Assembly (NCBI GenBank): GCA_002917075.1
Contig: NTMA01000006.1
Span: 248,001-312,000, forward strand
DNA: 64,000 nt
Source of the DNA: Hawksworthiomyces lignivorus
Lineage: Eukaryota; Ascomycota; Sordariomycetes; Ophiostomatales; Ophiostomataceae
Direction: 5' to 3'
In this document: positions 36,134 to 47,588 of the stretch, one piece after another
Layout: every line of letters begins with the position of its first letter
Position numbering within the stretch: the stretch's first letter is position 1
Position numbers and translations under genes: made by a program
Notes under the pieces: model-generated
Seen by the model: only the letters and a program-made list of their open reading frames with translations
Databases searched by the model: none
Told to the model about the DNA's origin: nothing

Positions 36134-37437
36134 CTACGGATAAATTTTTTTATTTTTATTCTTGCTTATTGAGATAAGCAAATTCATAGAATTTACACCA
36201 GAAATAACATCCTGAAGGTTCTCCCGTATGCTATCGTGGATCTGGATGCCAACCAATGTTCTAAGGTTGGTATCAAGAGGCAACATTTCGTCTCTTAGTA
36301 ACTTCGCGATTGTTCTCAAATAGCTGGATCTAACTGAGCTTCTAGACAGGTTGTTACCGATACCATACTCCTTCTTGTAAGTGCCGCAAATGGATGGTTC
36401 TTTTCTGGATTGAATAAATTCACTATCTTGCGCAGACAGTTTTTCGCTCTCCGTTGGAGATGTGAAACGGTGTTGTTTAAATCGCCGATAGTATTGATAT
36501 TCTTTGAGTGCATTTGTAGTCCAATGGTGCTCCTTTGGCTTCCCGAGCCATAAAAGTTGCTACGAAGACTGTTGATACGAAGGATATTTATGCGTGCCTT
36601 GAGTGGTTACTACTTCTGAGTTTGATTTTTGTCTGCCTGTGGCGTACCCTTCTGAATTTAAAAGGACTGCTGGCCGAACCACTGAATTCACAAGCATCAC
36701 TATAATTAGATGAAGTGAGAATTTTAACAGAGCCAAATTTAGCACACATAGAATCTATAGCTCTACTAATACTTACTTCACTATTGTCTTTAACACGGCT
36801 ACTAACAATCAAATCGTTGAATGGATGTCGTATAGCAATATTTTTATCCTGGTTCAAACATTGTCGGCAACACCGCAGTGACGTGATGTTGAGAAGCTAT
36901 GCTTCCATCAGGCAGCTCTAGATTGCGGCTCCTGTCAAGTTGTTTTTCTGCCACACTCTCCGGAGAACACTGACGATACCTGGACGTGATATATTTTTTC
37001 CTCCTTCTAAATTTTGGCTTCTGAATTTATATTCCAATCTCCTGGCGAGTGTCTGAAATGTGCTCCCTTTCTATAAATCTTTTAGTACAAGCATGGTCGC
37101 CATCGATTTCAGGACGATGAACTCTAATACAACTTCTACCTTGCATGATACCCAGTGCACAGTCTAGGCGCTTGCTTCTTGCAACTTGATTAATCTTATT
37201 GCTCTCGCTTTCCGTTCTAGTAGGCGCCATGTCAAAAATCTCATTGCCAGCGCTATTCAGGCCTGCATGTGGTGATTGGGGTTCAGGAAGAAGCAGAGCT
37301 ACTATGTTAGTTGTGTGATGACTAGATGGCTGGCTACACTCCTTGGCAGAAGACTCTCTGGAAGGATGATTCGCTCTGGCCTGGCTATCATGACCAACAG
37401 AGAAGGATATTTCATAATTTCGTGCGTACTTGGTACT
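36134..37437 (-). CDS. Unrecognised split coding-like block (multi-exon or decayed gene)
   Basis: Three long stop-free stretches run head to tail on the minus strand. Block A, 37437-37030, is 136 codons (includes DMAPTRTESES and IDGDHACTKRFIEREH). Block B, 36896-36648, is 83 codons (includes NDLIVSSRVKDNSEVS and FGSVKILTSSNYSDACEFSG). Block C, 36559-36134, is 141 codons plus stop (includes LGKPKEHHWTTNALKEYQYY and IQIHDSIRENLQDVISG). B and C join in phase 0 across an 88-nt GTACGC..CGTAG intron. I found no consensus intron joining A to B, and block A ends in a TAA. Composition (Ser, Asn, Glu, Lys, Arg-rich) is protein-like. No family is assigned. It lies 0.5 kb downstream of the P450 on the same strand. 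It may be a real gene with an unmodelled exon or a pseudogene with a frameshift. Confidence 0.4.
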
Positions 37438-37939
37438 TTAAAATGAATGAGTACTCAGATATTGAGAGAACTGAGACTTTCTAAACTAGAGGTTTGATTT
37501 TCGCAGCCTGAAGGTTGTAACGAAGAAAAGCTTGGGTGGCCCGTCTGCTGTTTAGCATTCAAATTTGGGAGGATTCTGACGCCGAAATTTCTTCAATATT
37601 AAAGTGGATTCATAACGTAGTGGTAAAGACATCTACACCGTTAATGCAGGAGTTTTCTTCTACTTTTTGCTGTTGTGTTAATGTGCTCATTTATTTATGT
37701 TCAATGATTTCTATTTTCTTATCGAATCATCTTCCTGTATAAGACGCAGATATCAGAAGGTCTCTTGTTGTGTATGGAAGCTCCAGGCCCATTGCGTGTT
37801 ATTCCGGCCGATGAAAGTAACGCCTTCATACTTTAGTAGGCGTTTTAGTCTCTCTATAAATCATGAGACATACGATATATTCCTAATGAATATAACCACC
37901 ACTAATAGCTATGCTCAAATATTGTCGAGCTTCCAGAAT
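37438..37939. other. Spacer between P450 and unrecognised block
   Basis: About 500 bp. A further 47-codon stop-free minus-strand stretch ending near 37455 (includes GHPSFSSLQPSGCENQTSSL) may be an upstream exon of the block at 36134-37437. The rest is likely P450 3' flank. Confidence 0.35.
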
Positions 37940-39828
37940 TCAACCGTTGTTGTCGTCGACAGTTCGCCGCCGGAAAAGAACCTCACCATTCGGATCTGGA
38001 GTTTTGGACATCATAACCATCATTGCCTTTGGACGTGACTCACCCTCTTTTAGCTTCATTTCAAAGTTAATGAGGTAATACGCCAGCATCATCTTTATTT
38101 CGTTGCCTGCAAAAAAGCGACCAGGGCAGGCATGCTTTCCCGCCCCAAAGTTCATGTTTGTGTCGCCAATAGAGGTGAACTGCCACCTGTGACTGTCCTC
38201 CTCCGACCGATGCCTAAGGCGGAAAAATCGCATTGCATCAAATGTATCCGCGTCTGGATAGTATCGATCATCTCTTGAATAGCCCACTTGCGGAGCTAAT
38301 AACTTCGTCCCCGATGGCAAGTGTGTGCCGTCCGAAAGTTTGATCGGTTGCATCACTTTGCGAATAAAGCCAGCTGCCATAATTGTTAACTGATATGGAA
38401 ACTAATGAAGTCTGTATATTGTTGCCTTGCACCGGAAAGTAGGCTTACTGATGTTTCCAGAGAATCTCTGCACTTCTTTGATGAAGCTGTCCATCTTTTT
38501 CAGACGGACCATGCTGTCTTTGCGTGCCCACGCCTCTTCACTACTAAGCACCGACAGAGCTTCCTGGCGTAACTCCCTTTGAACATCAGGATATGCAGCG
38601 AGGTCGAACATACAGTCTGCTAGAAGATTGTTTGTCGTATGAATAGATGCGGCACTAAGCACTAGCTGAAGCTCCGTTTGTGCTTGATAATCATGTCGCT
38701 CTGAAGGTGGCAGCGTGTCTAGCAACCATTGAACCAGGTCGTCAGGCTTCTCGTAGCCAGGAATATCCATGTCACGCAAGCGCTCCTCCATTATGGGTTG
38801 GAGCATGGCTTTGGCACGCGCAATATCTTCACGGATGCGCCGTAGATCCGTCACAAAATACTGGCCAATAGGCCGCAACCATTCTGGAATGAACTGGAGC
38901 TTCACCACAGCCATGAACACATGTATAGCAAAGTTGATGCTGGTGTCCATCCACTCCTCTTTCCTATTGATTGAGGATCCCACAAACGCTCGGCCGCTAA
39001 GTCTTGCAATCGCACGCAAGCCAAACGGATGCACCTTGACCGGTGTCCAATCTACAATATGCGATATATTAGAAATTAAATAGAGCACATTTTAAGGGGG
39101 AAGTGAAAGTTACCGTTGCATTCGGGAAATTCTGTAGCTACGACATATTCGATCTCTTTCCGTAGCTGAGGAACCAGGCGAGCCAAGTTCTGCGTTAACT
39201 TCGTACGTACGACACTGGAGAGCATGTCACCATTGTGACCAAGAGTAAATTTTGTATATCTGCTCAGCATTGCCTAAATTTAAGTCAATTATTGCCTTTC
39301 TTAAAACAATACTCAGCTAATATAAAGAAATCTTACCTCGTTGACAGCTTCTGTAGCACTGAGGATTTCCTCGGGTAGGCCTTTTAGCTCGCCAATGAAC
39401 TTCGCCGGGATCAAAACTTGTGTTCCTTCTGTTGCTCTTATTTGATAGACTTTGTCGTAGAACTATATGAAATACACGAGACCAGCCGTTAGTCGTACCA
39501 GCCATGAAAAAGAATGCTTCGCGATGTAGTTGCAACAAACCAAATTGTAGCTATCCCGGATGAGTCGCTCAGCATCGAAGATCCATTTTGTCTTCGCTGC
39601 TTTGTAAAATGGGAAATTCAACTGATTCTGGCGCCGGCCACGAAAGACGTAGATGACTAGGAATATACAAGCGATAGCGACATAGTAACTCAAATGTCCG
39701 GTAGATCGTGTCGATGTGGTGGCCATAAGCGCGGCCGGCGATATACCCAATAATGTATCTGTCTTGCTGAAGATGTTGTACTTTCCGAGGAGTATCGAAG
39801 CAGCAGTAGTAGTGGTGGAGTTTGGCAT
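37940..39828 (-). CDS. Cytochrome P450 monooxygenase (fungal, ent-kaurene-oxidase-like style)
   Basis: Five exons, 39828-39541, 39462-39337, 39273-39114, 39051-38449 and 38373-37940, splice to 536 residues with no stop. The protein is a heme-thiolate monooxygenase anchored in the ER by an N-terminal helix (SYYVAIACIFLVIYVF, residues about 47-62). Visible signatures: oxygen-binding I-helix ASIHTTN, K-helix EVQR at 384-387, a PERF-like FDAMRFF, and the heme loop FGAGKHACPG with Cys475 as iron ligand. The His in place of the usual I-helix acid is what I recall for the fungal ent-kaurene oxidase/gibberellin P450 group. The last intron is best placed with its acceptor at ATGGCAG, restoring frame and helix spacing. 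ATG 39726 is an alternative start, leaving a shorter pre-anchor. Substrate unknown; no biosynthetic partner genes are nearby. Confidence 0.9.
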
Positions 39829-42123
39829 TGTGCGTGAAGGAAGAGATCCAGCGCAGGGATTAAAGGTAGAGAAATGGTCATGTAGACCAGACAATGAGTG
39901 GAAATAGAGGTAGAAGACAGAGTTCGATGCGTAGTATTTAACTAACGAACAAGGATCCTCAATCCCAGATTCGTTTGGACCGCGCTGCCTTGGTGAGAGT
40001 TCTTTTGGAGGGCTGAAAGTTAAGGAGAGTAGGCCCTTCCACGATATTCGCAAATGCGAAAAGAGATTAGAGGATTAGGAGAGGGAGCAAGAATTCAGCT
40101 CCAGATCCACCAGCAGCCATTGAACGACGCCAGAGCCATCCAGATATCACGACCGTGAAGAGATGGTTTCCGTTGAAATACCATGTAAGACCTCCCTTTA
40201 CTTCTGAAAGAGGAGATAGCGAGTTTCCAGCTTCTTGAAAGTAATAGTTCGGAATAGTTATACTATCGTGGGCAACCTGTACAAAGTAGGTACAGAAACG
40301 CCTTGTCGATATGTAAAATGAGCAAAGGAAAATGAAAGAAACGAAAACATATAAAATGCAAGAAGAAAACAAAACTTACAGTGGCGTCGGAAAGAAGAAA
40401 ACAGCAAAAGGTGGTATTAAAAGAGTAAAACTAGAATCTGAAAGGCTCGGATCAACCGAACTAATCCAAACAAATCAAGCCAGGGCGTGTTTGTGCAGGC
40501 GAAATGGGCAAAAGGCACAGGAAAGTAAATAAGAGATGTGTGAGGAAAGGAGCACAAAAAGAGCACAAGGGATATTAGCAACCGTTCCGTAAATTGAGAA
40601 ACCGGAGCGTTGCAAGAACGGCAGAAGCCAAACGAAGAAAAAAAGAAGGAAGAAAAAAGAAAAGAAAGAGCCGCCGTTAACAGACCTATCAAGGAGAAAC
40701 GTTGACAGCAACAAGCTTAAGTCGCACTAGGATTGGCATCGGGATCTCTCTGACGTGCTGTTCCTGCTCGTCTCTGAAAATCTCTGCTAGGACGCTAAAT
40801 ACAACATTCCGTCCCAAAAGAAAGGGGCTATTAAAGAATAAGGTAAGACATTGCCAAGCTGAACAGGAGCAGAGTGTTTAGCAACGGTCCGCGACATGGC
40901 TGCGACTCGGCAGCAGAACGGGCCTTGTCGAAGTGGAAACATGGCCAAGCCTAAGACAGAGCAGCCGTATTATTAAAGACAGCAACAGTACAGCTTGCCA
41001 CTTTCTCTAAACAACGCCGCTCGGACGTCCTAGAGCCGTAACGATTGTTAACAGGATGGCTCTTTAGCAAACGAAACCAAGAAAATTTAGATAACAATCA
41101 AAAGAGGAACAAGGCATAGAGACGACAGCAAAAGACGAATACAAAACAGGACGCGAAGATGTCCAGAATGCAAGTAACAACCAAAGTATTGGTCTGTAGT
41201 ATTGGATGCACAGAAAGGGATGATCTGCGGCGGCCCCGCTCTTGCAACGACTTCAGGCAAGCCTGAAACATGAGTACCAGAAGAGCAGTCTCCTTCCCCA
41301 CGGACGTTTGGGAGTCCCGTGTCCGGTTGTAATAGCTTCCGAGAGCCTAGCTTAAACACAGAAGATGGCCCTGATACACAATATCCAGTGTTCAATCAAC
41401 ATTTCACACTTCATCCTCTCTTCCTTGTTCAAGAGAGCCCAGATACATTTTTATCGCTTATCAAATGTCTCTACATTCTGCTCCTAATTTAGTTACTCTC
41501 CTTCCCTTTTCCGGATGAGTAGTATGAATAAGAACAGCTTTGCTTCATTTTCTTTCTTTGGGTCATGTTTCTTATATTCACCGCAAAATTGTGAATGCAC
41601 CGCCTTGCCCCAAAGCACACTCCGTGCCCTGCTACTATGTTTCCGTATATTTTCAGCCCCCGGGCCTGGCGCTCCTTCATCTTGTAACAAGGGACAAAGT
41701 AAAATGTAAGAGAGAAGAAAGAGAAGAGGAAATATCATAAATCTGAATGTATAGTTGCTTCGTATTCATAGTCTTTGCCTCTTGTTAACATGCGTTAAAC
41801 TCGGTTGACAAAGATTCTATTGGCCATTGCAACCATGGCTTTGCTCTGTTTAATTCCGCCCGCTTTCCAGATCGCAAAAGAATCACAAAACAAAAATATG
41901 CCAATTTTATAACTATACTTTTGTTCGCATTCTCCCGCCCGAAAGATTTTGTTGCAGCCTTTGGGAACTCCTAATGGCTAGTCTTCACACCAAAACCACA
42001 TTGTGCAGAGCAGCGAGAGGATATCTATGTTGCCGAGAATTTATTAAATTAAGAACATGAAAGGGATCAGGTTTTGTGTCTATAGGCTGAAAATTACGAG
42101 AAGCGTAGAGGCTAAGACAGTTG

Positions 42124-42141
42124 CAGCTCAAATTTGAGCTG
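42124..42141. repeat. 18-bp perfect palindrome
   Basis: CAGCTCAAATTTGAGCTG is its own reverse complement with no spacer, the longest gapless palindrome I found. It contains CAGCTC/GAGCTG half sites. It could bind a homodimeric regulator; its position about 2.3 kb upstream of the P450 start gives no direct link. Confidence 0.5.
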
Positions 42142-42561
42142 TAGTTTAAAGGGTTGATTGCAAAGCGCTCGCATCTTCATTTCTTACAGCAAGACCGTCT
42201 CGCCAACAATTGCTCTCTCAACACATAAATTAAATCTAATATCAGACAAGCCATCCGCGCCTGTCTTTTTGCTGTCCCATTGTCCTCAGCTTAAAATTTG
42301 CCGATCAAAAGAAGATAAAGCGTATTAAGAAAAGAGGCTTTTCAAGCAATTGTTATGTTCCTCGCAGAACAATGCTCTGCCTTTTTTTCCAACCACACCA
42401 AAGTTGACTCACCTATGTGGAATACATTTCGATAAACTGTCATTAATTATTGAATAATCGATTTTCTTTGAGATTCGATGAGTAAATTTCGGCCAAATTG
42501 CCGTTTAGGTATGTGGGCGAGAACAGCGGATGTAAAGACATTATGAAATTGAGACAGCTAA

Positions 42562-42580
42562 TTTTTTTAAAAAAAAAAAA
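42562..42580. repeat. T7A12 homopolymer junction
   Basis: Seven T followed directly by twelve A, a rigid poly(dT:dA) tract of the kind that excludes nucleosomes. Confidence 0.6.
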
Positions 42581-43148
42581 TTCTTCTCAATTACTGAATC
42601 CCAGAAAGACACTATGATATGGCGGCGTGTCTCTTTACTATTTACTTACAGAGAATGTCTACCACTAAAGCTCTCCAATTTACGCCAAACTGTACGAGGT
42701 AGGCTTATATCCTATCTCTGCGGGAGCCTCAACCTGACTCGGACAATAACATCGCGATTTTCTTCGAAACCCAGGGCTTTGCAATTGACGTAAAAGTTGC
42801 ACCTATGTAAACGAGATAAAGCGGACGAACGCTCCATAAGATGTGTCTCACTAATTTAGTTTATCAGAATTCCCCCGAGCTGTTGTACATTATCCAGCTA
42901 TTATCATACATCAAAAAAGAAGCCAAAACAGCAGAAATGCGAATATCAAAGAGTATCAATAATATAGAGATCAAGCAAATATCGCGGTAGAAAGCAAAGT
43001 ATATCTCGCCAACCCAGACACAAAACTGAGAAAAGACAATAGTCGATTAATAGCGCATGAGAACTTGGAAAACATCAAGAATAGAAACCCGAGGTTATTT
43101 GTATGATAGCAATCTCCATCAAACCATCTGAGGGATCTGGCCTATTCG

Positions 43149-45413
43149 TCATATGTTGCATTCCAATGACGCTCTTCGGTGGTGATGCTTTGGTTGCTCT
43201 TTTTTTTTTGGAAGGCTCTCACTCATCTCGCCAGAGTTGCTCTCCGTACCTGACAGAGAGTCGTGTGAAAAAGAATCGTTGTATATGCCTTCCTGAAGAT
43301 TGCTGCTATCACGAGACCAGAAATAGAGGACGTCCTCCTGCCAGCGGGTCAAATTCATAACTCCTAAGAACATAGAGAAGATAGTGAACAGTCGCACCAC
43401 TTCTAAAGATGACATGCGCAGCTGCTGAAGTAGCCAGCGGTTGATAAATTCCGATTGGTTCCCCGATGACGTCCTACTCAGCATCGTCAAAATGCCATAT
43501 TCTTTGACGCAGTCCTCAATAAGCGATTCGCGGCGAGGATCATCCTCCGGTAATTCTAGCGTCCTTTTCAGCGCAGATTTTGCTGTTAACGGACGCCTTG
43601 CTAATAAATGCTGTGGGTTGGATAGGAGGATCGGAAAATTCGAGTGCGCCAGGGATCGAACAGCCAATGAGCCATCCAAGGAGAAATTAGCCATGGCTGC
43701 GGACTCAACGTCCATGTCGGATGGACCTTCGTCATCTACACCGAAAACAGCCAGCTGCTCTTGAAAGGAGATATTTTTTGGTATGTATCCAGCACTGAGG
43801 CACTCTGCACGGATCTCTATCACCCGCTCTGTGTTGCTATTGATCTCGGTCTGTGCTTCTTCCGCCATGCCGCCGAACTCTTCGAGAAATTTCATATCGC
43901 CCTCATCCAAATATGAGGCGAATGTCTCCTTGAACTCCTTAGAGAAGGATCCCCCCGAGAGAGTGTGATTGAGCGGTTCGAGTTCATGTTCGTCCAGCAT
44001 CAGTTGGCCTTCGCGGCGTTTTTCCAGAAAAAAGCGGGTTTGTAAATCAGAAACAATGGTATCCTTTTCAAAGACCAGCTCCATATAGCCCTCCTGGGCA
44101 AGTTTCAAATCCGCGATTGCGCTAAGGAGACTGCGATAGAGAGGATGAATATCGACAGGCCGCTCACCAGAGATGCCAAGCAGAAAAACGTTTCTGGAAA
44201 GGTTATCCGCATCTTTTTTTATATTGCCACTTGGACAATAGACTTGGTGAGGAGGCACCCCATTCTTGCCGTCTATGTCTTTGCTTTCTTGTGTTCCCGT
44301 ATCCGCCTCGTCGTGCACGCTTTTTTGATTCACGTCTTCGTAGGAAATATGAGTCGAGAATTGGGTTTCTTGTACGTTAGAAAACTCTTGAAAAAATTCA
44401 ATTTCCGAGACTTCCAGTTTAGCTTCTCTCTTATCCAGCTCCTTTTCTAAATTTTCATACTCAGATTCCATAGAAGTATAATCACTCTGAAGGCCTTGTA
44501 TCTCATCTAGGAGTCTGGCTAACCGATTCGGTGGCAGTATCTTTTGGCTTCGGGAAAAGGACCGGGTCCATCTCTGAAGAACGACATCAGTTTCGCGCAT
44601 TTTTTCCCGGACTGTTCGTATCCTAGCCCGAAGATCCGCCATGGTCTTCCGGCACCGGCTGATTTTTTGGCGTTGGTCGTATAGTTCTGACCATAATGCA
44701 GGTATATTACCAGAGCTTCCTCGCGGCGGTCCTCGTTGCAAACCAGTATCTGCATGGGAGTTGAAGCCAAGAGCAGGCCGAGAAAAGATATTTGACCTTT
44801 GCTGAAACGGAGGTCCTGCAGAGTAACTGGGAACGACTTCTTCCCAGGGCCGGAAGGGCGGAAATTGTCGCATGCTTCTCTGAATCACATCTCCTTTTGA
44901 GGACGTTGCGGATAGCGCAAAAGAATTCTCGCTGCTAGCGTCAGTCGAAGGCTGCCTACGAGATGGTCGAAATGCCTGTGTGGTAGTTTGAGGTGCATCT
45001 TGAGCGCTCGTTCTGCCGGTGTTCGGTTGTCCTTCCACAGTTTTGTCTCGCTTTGCGCCGTCGGTTTGGAGGCTTACACTTGCAGGTACTGTATATCATT
45101 GTGAGTATCAGTTAGCTCCTAGAGACATGCGGAGTCTAGCCATACCCTCTTCGCCCTGGGAAACGGCTGTCAAGAAATCGCCTGGTTGTTGGCTCGATTC
45201 TACCGTCCCCACAGGGTTTGATTCTACTCTCGTTCTATCTTGGATGCACCTTGTTGGATCGTGGATATTGGGTGAAGGTGTAGTCTGGAAATCACCGATA
45301 CTTCGAAGTTGTGACCTCTCACGATTCTTCTCTTCTGCATCGCTATCATCGTCTTCTTCGCCATTGCGGTGATCTGGAAAAGATGGAAATGATCGTCCTG
45401 TCGCGACCGCCAT
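43149..45413 (-). CDS. Coiled-coil protein of unknown function
   Basis: Two exons, 45413-45146 and 45088-43149, joined by a 57-nt GTATGG..TACAG intron in phase 1, encode 735 residues from ATG 45413. The N-terminal 200 residues are Ser/Gln/Pro/Asp-rich and probably disordered. Around residues 215-330 there are two heptad-rich coiled-coil stretches (ALWSELYDQRQKISRCRKTM; YTSMESEYENLEKELDKREA). A helical region follows (ELVFEKDTIVSDLQTRFFLE) and, near the C-terminus, a hydrophobic segment (VVRLFTIFSMFLGVMNL) that may be a buried helix or membrane contact, then an acidic/Ser tail with a KKKEQPKHHHRR patch. I do not recognise a named family; it looks like a conserved filamentous-fungal hypothetical protein. 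A scaffold role would be speculation. Confidence 0.8.
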
Positions 45414-46921
45414 GTCTCCTATTGACTGGCGCCGACGAGATCTGACGACCTGGCCTGAAAGCAGCTAACATTTAAGTAGAGACGAGAAGCTGTGGAAATA
45501 TTCGCGTGATCGGACTCCGCGTGGCTGTCATTTTGGACGGGAAAAGTAAGTGGAAAAAAGGCCGGAAAAAAGAGAAGCTTTAAAGGAATAGCAACTCCCT
45601 ACCTCAGAAAGCAAAGAACCGGAGAAAATAAAAACGAGAGCGTCTACAGAACAATGTACGAGATAAACCCAAGCACCAAATGCGGCTCTGTCTGGTGTGC
45701 GACCTAGTATGTAGGGAAGAAACGCATTACTACAAGTGGAGCTAAAGCGGCGTGCCCCCGCCAAATATAAATCACAGTCTGACCCATGGAAAACAGGGCG
45801 AGCAATCACAGCTGACCATGAATTCCCCTTTGCCGATAAAATTGCATGGGTAAAACAAGAAATCTCGTTTTAGAAGCCACTGAAATATGTTACCACCCAT
45901 CCACAAACGGTAACAAAAGGACATATAGAGGGAAATTGTTCAATTTCCGCTAATATTCAGCAGCCACGTCCCTAGGCAATCTTGTCATCCTACTCGTACC
46001 CCACGTTGTTCAACGCTTGGGACATCTTGCTAAGGCTATAATTTTGTGCCTTCAGGCGAGAAGAAATAGAAGACAGGAAGAACCACATATGTTTATATGC
46101 ACTAACAGCAGGTCAGAAAAGATAAGACTCGAGATTTGGCCTAGCTTAAGATCAGAGAAGAAATCAAAGTAATATGACATGATAATAGTAGAACTTAGAT
46201 CGCCTTGCGCCCTGGCTTGAAACGAATCAATCCGGAGCAAAAAAAATCGCCAAGGTGAGCGTTCCACCGAAGAAACTTCAGCAGGAATAGCGTATGTACA
46301 GTCAGCGATGTAAGAGACATAGCTACTCCTCAGCTCGGTGTGTGCATCAAATGCCCCGGCCATCTTGCAGCAAAAAGGCGCAGCGGATAAGGCTAAGGCT
46401 GAGCGCTACATGATAAGTAGAAATAGCTTCGGTCACAGACTGTATACTGCAGACGAAGTTGTGTACGGCTACAACAGTTGCAATGTTGAAGGCCGGCTTC
46501 CTCAGTTGATTCATTGTATTGGGCAGCCATGCAGAAAGCAGCCTCTGTTCAAGCAAAATCACACACTAGCCAGGGACAGGAAATGGTGCAGAGAATATCC
46601 TGTACTTCAATAAGTGCTCCCCTCTTATGTGACAGCTTCGGCTAGGCCTTCTGAGAGCTCCATCCCCTTCCCAAACTTTATGCAGATGGGTCCGAGGAAG
46701 AGGACGCTAAATTATGGGTACTAGGTAATTTGTACTCCGTAACCTGGGATGGATTATTTACCAACTCTTTTGTGGGTGCTGCGTAAAGTCAAGCCACCTA
46801 ATGGAACAGATGGTGTGAATTGGCACTTTCGGGGCTGTGGTAGCAGTCCACCACCATCACATTTCACGAGCAAATGAGAAGCATAAGATTTGCGGGATGC
46901 TCCTCGTTCACATTCCTTATC
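45414..46921. other. 1.5 kb intergenic region
   Basis: No supported gene. It contains the promoter of the coiled-coil protein gene (45414-45900) and an exact TACTCCGTA at 46733-46741. A 91-codon plus frame (46338-46613) has no recognisable features. Confidence 0.45.
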
Positions 46922-47392
46922 TTACAATGCACAAACCGCTTTCCGCCTAAACAAGAAGCAACCAGAGGCTGCTGAACAGACATTTCTAACCGCTTCGTGA
47001 GGTCCCATTAAAAAATGTAGGCTTGGATGCTTTTTCAAGGCTTGAAGCACCCCCGAGTAACAAAATATGCTATTTTTGTCCAATAAGCAGCCTTTGGTCT
47101 TTTCTTGAGGGCGACTCCACTCACACTGCCTAACCCAGTCACTGTCGAAGCTCTTTAGTTGGCCATCACGAGAACGCTCCAACCAATGAAGCCTTGCTTC
47201 CAAGAAAGACGAGCGACCTACCTTCAAGTTTCTTCCCCCGCTCACTTCCGTTCTTGTTTCTGCAGATTGAAGTTGTCTGCTGCCCCTCTTCCTATTCTCA
47301 TTGCGCATATTATGTCTCTTGCGTGTCACTGCGTTGGCACCACTGAAGTAGTGCAATAGGGCAGAGCCGCAAACCAGCTTCCAAGTTAACAT
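46922..47392 (-). CDS. Candidate small secreted Cys-containing protein (uncertain)
   Basis: An uninterrupted ATG frame of 156 codons. The first 21 residues (MLTWKLVCGSALLHYFSGAN) resemble a short signal peptide with a plausible cleavage after GANA. A Lys/Arg-rich region follows, then several Cys residues toward the C-terminus. It sits head to head with the DUF6590 gene (about 200 bp between starts), leaving a very short shared promoter. No homologous family is recognised, and a chance open frame is quite possible. Confidence 0.22.
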   Translation of the reverse strand: MLTWKLVCGSALLHYFSGANAVTRKRHNMRNENRKRGSRQLQSAETRTEVSGGRNLKVGRSSFLEARLHWLERSRDGQLKSFDSDWVRQCEWSRPQEKTKGCLLDKNSIFCYSGVLQALKKHPSLHFLMGPHEAVRNVCSAASGCFLFRRKAVCAL

Positions 47393-47588
47393 TTTTTTGC
47401 TTGGGATCTATAAGAAGACACACATTCATTTATAGTGGCTGGTTTTAATCGATTGGTTTTATTTATTTCAACTTCGACCTTAAGCACCACTGAAGCTACG
47501 CTGAGGGTTGGCACCAAATTTCTTCCAGTCTAGGAAAACCATCTCGTCTTTCCGCATGCTTCATTATAATAGATTTGATTGTGTAAAT

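Larger units (their letters stand above)
39829..43148. other. 3.3 kb intergenic region
   Basis: No gene was recognised. 39829-40400 is promoter and leader of the P450. Purine-rich stretches occur at 40320-40680. An 18-bp perfect palindrome is at 42124-42141 and a T7A12 tract at 42562-42580. Small frames have no domains. Confidence 0.45.

Noticed and set aside
36134..39828. Secondary-metabolite gene cluster
   Set aside because: Only one P450 and one unassigned block; no synthase, transporter or tailoring partners in the window.
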